From NCBI GenBank assembly GCA_025094145.1, contig JALLLS010000019.1:372001-436000 (forward strand): DNA of 64,000 nucleotides. Direction: 5' to 3'. Under the pieces are notes generated by a model that was not told the origin of the DNA, did no database searches, and was given only the letters and a program-made list of their open reading frames with translations. The stretch is from Spinellus fusiger (Eukaryota; Mucoromycota; Mucoromycetes; Mucorales; Phycomycetaceae). This document shows positions 57,914 to 64,000 of the stretch, in pieces (position 1 is the first letter of the stretch; the number at the start of each line of letters is the position of its first letter). Position numbers and translations under genes: made by a program.

Positions 57914-60221
57914 GTTGATAGTAGTATTATCTCTTAAAGATGAATTGAAAATGAAAGAAACATACTCGTTGCTTCCATTTTATACTGATGTTTTCTACAG
58001 GAAGGCTATATTTGTAATAGAATTTACTGCTCCTCTTTTACCTTTTCTCTTTCTCTCTCTTTCTATTATTTCCGATGCTTACAAATAAGTTGAATACTTT
58101 CTACAATCACGTCATTTTGACCACAAGTATGCAAATGAGCTCTGTCATTACATTGTATTCAGTTGATAATGAATCCTTTTCCTTTATTTTTATAACTTGA
58201 AACATATAGTGTAGCTGAAATGCACCTTATGTCAAATGATACTAGTAGTCTACAGTAAAAAGAGTGCTTCTTTCTTCGCACACACGCATATACATGGATA
58301 CATCTGCACATGTTGTACTGTATTCTTGATTCATTCTAGGTACTGTCTCTTCAGGACAAAGGTTTTATTTTCTATTTTCTATTTTCTATTTTCGATTGTC
58401 ACTCTTAGTTATTGAGTGTCACTGAATAACATGGGACTTGATGGACTCCACATGAGTCCATATGCATTCCCTCTTTTTAGTATAGAATAAATTCAGTTAT
58501 AAGGCATAGATACTATTATTATCCATACAATTGAACCACAGACAGTCGTTTCTATTGAGTGACATGAAGTGTATGGGGTGAGAATGGATTGTATTAGAAA
58601 CTCATAAAGTAGTATTTGTCTCTATCTTTCAACCATTTACAACTTGAACAGTTTTTCTTTTCTTTCTCTTTCTATTTTACAGTGTATCTTTTTGTTAATA
58701 TTTCTAATCAAAATAAAATCATATGTATTTCTATTCACTAGGACGAATGCCCTGACTATACTATCTTGGAGTGTTCTACTTGAGTCAATGATAAAAGACA
58801 ATGTTTGTGTCTCTCGGAGTTGCTATTTCTCATTATTTTCCCACCCTCCTTACACAAGAAAGAATGGTTGCACATGCCATGCTATGACTGACAGATAGTA
58901 TTGTATTTGACTTTTTCATATTTCTGTTGAATGAGTCCATGGTTTGTTTGTACTGTTCTTTCAATGTTTTTATTATTATTAGTATAGATATCCAATCTTC
59001 CTTCGATTGCAGGTCTTTTTTACCAAAAGTTAGATGCTTCGAGTAATTAAGTTGGATTGCAAGATAATCATTAGATAAGTCAGTATTTTGTAGACAAATG
59101 TCGGTCGTATAATTAGACAATGTAATTCTACTGCTGATATAGGCCATAATGATGTGTAGATAAAAGCAGCCTAGAAGTACAATAGTGTGTTCTTATGATA
59201 GATGTACTTGTCTACTCTATAGTCATTCTAATGTTGACAGTGCTCAGTTGAGTACAATGCATTGATAAATTTCCTTTATGCAAGGCTATACTTCATAGGA
59301 CCTGTATTTTTCAGACATAGCATTGGCATTCAACCCTATTCTCTTAGCATGTCTGATAATAATAACTTATTCAGTAGATCACCTCTTCCTATGTGAAGAT
59401 ATTTGAAACACTTCTGATAGGTAGAAATAGGTGATACACCTTCATAGAACAAATCAATCAGAAACGAATTTTTTTTTACTTAAGTTAATGTTGGAAGGTA
59501 GAGACAGAGACAGCTTTAGTTCCAATGAGGACTCACTAGAGTAAACTGCATAAACATAAACATAAACATTATGTACAAGAGAGGTTATCTCTGACACACA
59601 AGAGATAAATAGATTCAAGTGAGCAACTCATTCGACATTTATAACTGACAAATAAAACTACTATTTCATAATACTAAACACTCTTCTTTATTATTTATTG
59701 CTGTAGGACACCCACAAGTCAAGTAAAATAGGTAAATATCTGTTGATTGTTCACATCACCATAGCTTATATTAATAGAATATTGACTTGTATCTAATTAT
59801 TATCTTACAATTCAACTTAATTACTTGAAGCATCTAGCTTTTGGTAAAATAATAATAAAAGATATATAAAAAAAAGACCTATATCTATCTCAGGATACCT
59901 TCCAACACTCTATTCACTTGATAATAAGATAAAAACAATCCATACAACCCTAACATAATTTTTTGGTGTTGATTCTCTATCCCTGCACAGCCACTTGTAT
60001 AGGATAATCATGACTAAACTACCATGCAAACAGTAAAAGATAGGCACAGGTCTATCCCCCCTCCCTTTTTTTATCTTGCTCATTAGCGGAGAATCAAATG
60101 GATGATTTTCGTGGCTTATTTCTACGTCACGGACAAATTTTTTTATGATATTGGACATTTGAGCAAATACAGGCTCTCTCTCTTTTTCATCTGGACTTTT
60201 ACCGTTCTAGACACTTTCACT
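57914..60221. other. Intergenic region between the dioxygenase and RPL19 genes
   Basis: The two genes diverge. A 104-codon minus-strand frame at 58833-59147 (MAYISSRITLSNYTTDIC at its start) has balanced composition but no recognised family. A pyrimidine-rich tract (TCTCTTTCTCTCTCTTTCTA) lies upstream of the dioxygenase start near 58048-58066. Nothing else was supported. Confidence 0.4.
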
Positions 60222-61129
60222 ATGTGAGTTGAGAACTGCAAATAGACTTACTTTGTCTTTCTTCTTTTTGTTGTTTTCCTACTGTACTGTTTTCCTACTG
60301 TACTCTTCTTCTACTCCTCTTCTACTCTTCTACTATCTTTCTATTCTATACTATGTGACCACTACAAATTGAAAGATACACTCGACAAACCCACCACCAC
60401 ACCAGCCAATAGTCACTCTTTTTGACAGTTTCTTCTTTTAATCCCACGACACTACCAACAAACACACTGAAAACACTATATCTGACCTATTTCGCATTCT
60501 ACACAGGGTCAGTTTGAGCATCCAAAAACGCCTCGCTTCCTCCGTCCTCAAGTGCGGTGAACGCAAGATCTGGCTTGATCCCAATGAGATCACCGAGATC
60601 TCCAACGCCAACTCCCGTAAGTATCTGTACCTAGAAAAAAAAAGGGAAGAAAAGTCACTGACATCACCTACTAGGCGCCAACATCCGTAAGCTCGTCAAG
60701 GATGGTCTTATTATCCGCAAGCCTGAAGTCAGCCACTCTCGTTACCGTGTCCGTGTCCATGCTGCTGCCAAGCGTCTTGGTCGCCACATGGGTTACGGTA
60801 AGCGCAAGGGTACTGCCGATGCCCGTATGTCCAGCCAAGTGATCTGGATGCGCCGTATGCGTGTCCTCCGTCGTTTGTTGGTCAAGTACCGTGAGGCTGG
60901 CAAGATTGACAAGCACCTTTACCACGTCCTTTACCTCAAGTCCAAGGGTAACGGTTTCAAGAACAAGCGTGTCTTAATGGAGTACATCCACAAGGCCAAG
61001 GCTGAGAAGCTTAGAAACAAGACCTTGAGCGAACAGTCCGAGGCTCTCCGTGCCAAGAACAAGGCTCTCCGTGAGCGTCGCAGAGTCAAGGCTGAAGAAA
61101 AGAAGGCTGCTCTCGGTGGTGAACAATAA
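60222..61129 (+). CDS. RPL19: 60S ribosomal protein L19 (eL19)
   Basis: A structural protein of the large ribosomal subunit. Three exons: the first contributes only AT (60222-60223), followed by a 283-nt intron with a GTGAGT donor and an ACACAG acceptor. Then come 60507-60616 and, after a 58-nt intron, 60675-61129. The ATG is completed across the first intron (AT|G). The product is 188 residues, as in yeast. Blocks: [67 protein letters not shown] and the basic C-terminal helix. Codon use is strongly biased to C-ending codons (GTC, AAG, CGT, ATC), unlike neighbouring genes, as expected for a highly expressed gene. The 5' side has pyrimidine-rich sequence (CTCTCTCTCTTTTTCATCTG). Intact. Confidence 0.95.
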
Positions 61130-61546
61130 AAAAAAGAAATACTCCTATGAGTAGAGACTACATAAACTATACTTATGGGTTGATCTGTCTGTTGCTATGC
61201 ATTTTAAGTGGCGATTTAAGTTGTATCCATACTATGGATTCTATGTTGTTGGGCAGTGCTTCTAAATGCCTGGTTTCTAAAATGGAGTTGCTATGTTTCA
61301 ATTATCAAAAGGCAGACATTGCCTCCATAAAAGAATCTAATACTCATTTTGTATTATTATTATTATTTTTAAAAAAAAAATAGTTTAAAGAACAAACAAC
61401 AAATGAGCTACTCTCAATTGAGTACCACACAACTATCTATTGAGAAGATGGTCAAGGCGGGATTTTAGATGAAATTGGAGCCGAGGCAATCCATTGAACA
61501 TTGAAACACTCATGACTTTAGCACACTATTCAAAAAGACACGAATA
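61130..61546. other. RPL19 3' flank
   Basis: Poly-A tract directly after the stop and another at 61370-61380; no gene recognised. Confidence 0.45.
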
Positions 61547-62120
61547 ATGCATGATCTTGGCCCTGTAGACCCACAACTCGATACAGTGATGGAAGATGCA
61601 GAACAAAAAAAACAAAAAATAATAATACTGCAAGGTGTAAGGAGTCCCCTAGAAAGTATAATGTTGATTCAAACAATCAGGCGTCTCTATTTCTTTATTC
61701 TTTACAAATGCAACCTAACAGTAAAACGAATAACTCTTCATCCGCAAAGTAGAAACACTCCCAAACATATTGATGAGTGCCGTCTATGGGTCGAAAAGTG
61801 GATGAAGACGGATATGAATTATCTAAAGAATTGCGTCTTTGTTGATGGGACTCGGAAAGAGAAAGAAAACAGAGCCTAGAAAGAGAAAGGGAACTGTGAC
61901 AGGGCACTACATGCGTTTTATTCACAAAACAAGGATCAGAATGGATAAGTTCCCTACTATGAAAGGGTTTTATATAATTATGGACAATGCACCAATTCAT
62001 ACTTCCAATGAGATTGAGATGATGATCAGTAGAGGTTACAAATGCATATACCTTTCACCATCCATTCCCACCTGAACTTAACCGAATTGAGCAATTTTAG
62101 TCTGTATTAAAGGGAAAAGT
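61547..62120 (+). pseudogene. Tc1-like transposase relic
   Basis: Two overlapping frames encode PKHIDECRLWVEKWMKTDMN, NCVFVDGT (first Asp), then after an internal deletion TGHYMRFIHKT, MKGFYIIMDNAPIHT (second Asp) and RGYKCIYLS, ending in a frame-broken remnant of the third block. The segment between the first Asp and TGHY is mostly missing. Inactive. Confidence 0.75.
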
Positions 62121-62329
62121 CCAGCGTGCCAAGTGCAAGTGATACTGAGGATATTGGATCAAGAATGGTTGAGTCTTGTGGTTATGTCAAAGTAGCTACT
62201 TTTACAAACATAACACAGCATTCTGTAAATAAATTCCAAAAGTGTCTACGTAGCGAACCTCTCAAGTCAAACAGAACTTGACTTAAAAAAAAACACAAGG
62301 GAATTGTTTATTCACTCTTTGACTAGTAG

Positions 62330-62830
62330 CTACAACCTTAGATGGGAGGACTATTCAACCAGTTGTCGAACTAATTCTTTGTATGATGAATAATGTTCTT
62401 GAGGCGGACGATTGAGATTGCAGAAGAAAGATCATTGATATCTTTTCTTCAGGAGTCTCCCACCATCCTCCAGCTTATGGTGTCTGACTTTTCCCTTGAT
62501 CATTGCCCAGAATTTGCTCAACTGGATCGAGTTCTGATGAACATGAGGGGGGGAAGATGGACACATTTATAGTTTCTGTTTCATTCCTTGATCATGGCCT
62601 CTATTTTCTTGGAAATGTGTATAGGTGCATTGTCCATTATAAAGTAGAATTCTTCCACATCTTTCACTCTTGTCAATGATGTCGAGAGTCTTGACAACGG
62701 ATCTCATGTAATGGCCTGTTGTGGTACCAGTCTTGGGCATAGTCGACCCTCTTTTAATACTTTTACAGATAGACGATGTGTTAGTGTGCACATTGGATAC
62801 TACAATGCATTCTTTAACTTGCATCCCTAT
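62330..62830 (-). pseudogene. Tc1-like transposase relic, opposite strand
   Basis: The minus strand reads MPKTGTTTGHYMRSVVKTLD, then, in shifted frame, an IMDN-type block (written as LLYNGQCTYTH in the open frame) and a remnant of the third catalytic block. It covers the same region of the transposase as 61.9-62.1 kb, so the two relics lie face to face about 200 bp apart. Confidence 0.6.
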
Positions 62831-64000
62831 CCTCCATTCACTTCACTTAACACCAAGGGTCGCCGTCTCGTTGCTATCACCAGCTCTCTTTATTGGCTTC
62901 CAATTCGTATTATCTAATTTACAGAAGTTCTTACATTTGATGGGGGTCCTTTTTGGACCAGACTCCAAAGGCAAAGATTGCTTCGATTCATTTGCTTGCT
63001 TGACCTTTTCTTTTTGTCTCGCAATCACTTGCAACTTGGTTATTAATATTATATATTCTCATCTTTTGAATATATCTTTTTAAGACTTGAAGACCTGCTA
63101 CCATGGGAAATCTCATCTAACCAACCTGCCAGCGACAAGACCTTTGTTAAAAAGGCCGGTAGAGTTACAAGCATTTGTCCAAACCCATGAAGCAAGGGAG
63201 TGCAAGGTCAGCCAAATAGTCTGACACCGAGATGCTGTTCTCTCCATCCATACTTTACAAGAAAGAATAGGAGGCCTCAAAAGAACAACACGCCGGCGGT
63301 AGTAATCCAGTACTTCTGTTGAGAGAAACACAGACAAGATAGCCAGTCATTACAGTGATCTACTAAAATGAAAGAGAAAGAGAAATAAAAAAGAAAAGAA
63401 ATATTAGATACACCAAAGTTCATTTATGGATGTTTTAATGTCTTTCTCCATACTAAGATAACAAATACAATGGAAAAGGTTTTCATTAAAAAAGTATCCA
63501 AAATGTGGTTGTGTAGAGGCTTTCTTAGTATTGGATTTAAGTATAAAAGTCTATGTACAGATCATCTACTACTTTCACAGTAACAAATCTCAAATCTTAA
63601 GGTGGTCTTATCTTCGTACACTATGTTAACTTATCACCAGAATGCATTCTGTAAATGTTATTCTGCCTCTTTCTTTTTGGTTACATGTATCTTGTTTCAG
63701 CCTATGTTGTGTTATGTACTATTCCACGTGCTTGCTAGTCAGGCATCCTCAAATACGACATGGCTATTGTGAAATTAAAGTGTGCAGTACAGTACAGTAT
63801 TACATGCCATAAAGATGTTTTTGATCTACGTTCATGGATAACCTTGTGAAAGACTAGCGTTACAATAAGAAACAGCAGTAGAAGTGCTGCTACAAATATG
63901 TAAATAAAATATACTTTGTTGTAGATGTATTCAAGTATCTCTATTCTTTATATATTAATATATTAGAATTCATTTACCATCAGTCAATGCTAACTCTATT
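62831..64000. other. Unassigned window end
   Basis: Frames at 62721-63083 (plus) and 63113-63337 (minus) have somewhat coding-like composition (for example WLPIRII, SLASWVWTNACNSTG) and might be retroelement scraps, but no motif is clear. After 63360 the sequence is AT-rich without features. Confidence 0.35.

Noticed and set aside
1..64000. tRNA or rRNA genes
   Set aside because: Scanning for B-box-like GGTTCGA-type segments gave only chance matches inside coding or AT-rich sequence, with no foldable cloverleaf.

Overview
This is an AT-rich eukaryotic (fungal) window. Short GT-AG introns (mostly 44-103 nt), recognisable fungal housekeeping genes and the mix of Tc1/mariner-like, LINE, LTR and Fanzor/TnpB-like debris suggest an early-diverging fungus, most likely Mucoromycota (Mucorales). 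That placement is inference; no marker gene was searched. All gene structures were rebuilt by hand from splice sites and reading-frame phase.

Layout. 1-9.4 kb: gene-free, with decayed transposons (a Fanzor-like 3' end at 1.3 kb, a Tc1-like transposase relic at 2.3-3.2 kb, an internally deleted Tc1 element at 3.2-4.1 kb, LINE 3' ends at 4.1-4.9 and 6.7-6.9 kb). 9.5-10.5 kb: a two-exon gene with an integrase-type HHCC zinc-binding domain. 10.5-22.4 kb: mostly empty AT-rich sequence with transposon relics, including a Fanzor/TnpB-like C-terminus at 19.1-19.7 kb. 22.4-23.4 kb: a four-exon FAD synthase gene. 24.0-28.7 kb: a large composite palindrome with 1,897-bp inverted arms that end in Tc1-like termini. 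28.7-33.5 kb: nested LINE and Tc1 elements. 34.5-34.8 kb: a 332-bp perfect hairpin element. 35.2-36.5 kb: a five-exon multi-pass membrane protein gene with an in-frame TGA near its start. 36.5-38.5 kb: Tc1-like elements. 39.0-40.9 kb: a nine-exon gene of unknown function on the minus strand. 41.0-44.0 kb: an LTR, LINE and Tc1 nest. 44.5-61.1 kb: the gene-rich part, with SF3B2 (splicing factor 3b subunit 2), an RCC1-repeat protein, a 2-dehydropantoate 2-reductase, a 2-oxoglutarate/Fe(II) dioxygenase and ribosomal protein eL19, separated by further repeats. 61.5-64 kb: Tc1-like relics and unassigned sequence.

The host genes do not form a pathway; they are unrelated housekeeping or orphan genes. 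FAD synthase and the reductase both belong to cofactor metabolism (FAD; pantothenate/CoA), but they lie 29 kb apart with no sign of linkage. The most notable features are the composite palindrome, a dispersed family of decayed Fanzor-like elements (repeat R1), the perfect hairpin element, the orphan nine-exon gene, and unusual gene structures: GC-AG introns in two genes, a start codon split by an intron in RPL19, and an in-frame TGA at codon 6.
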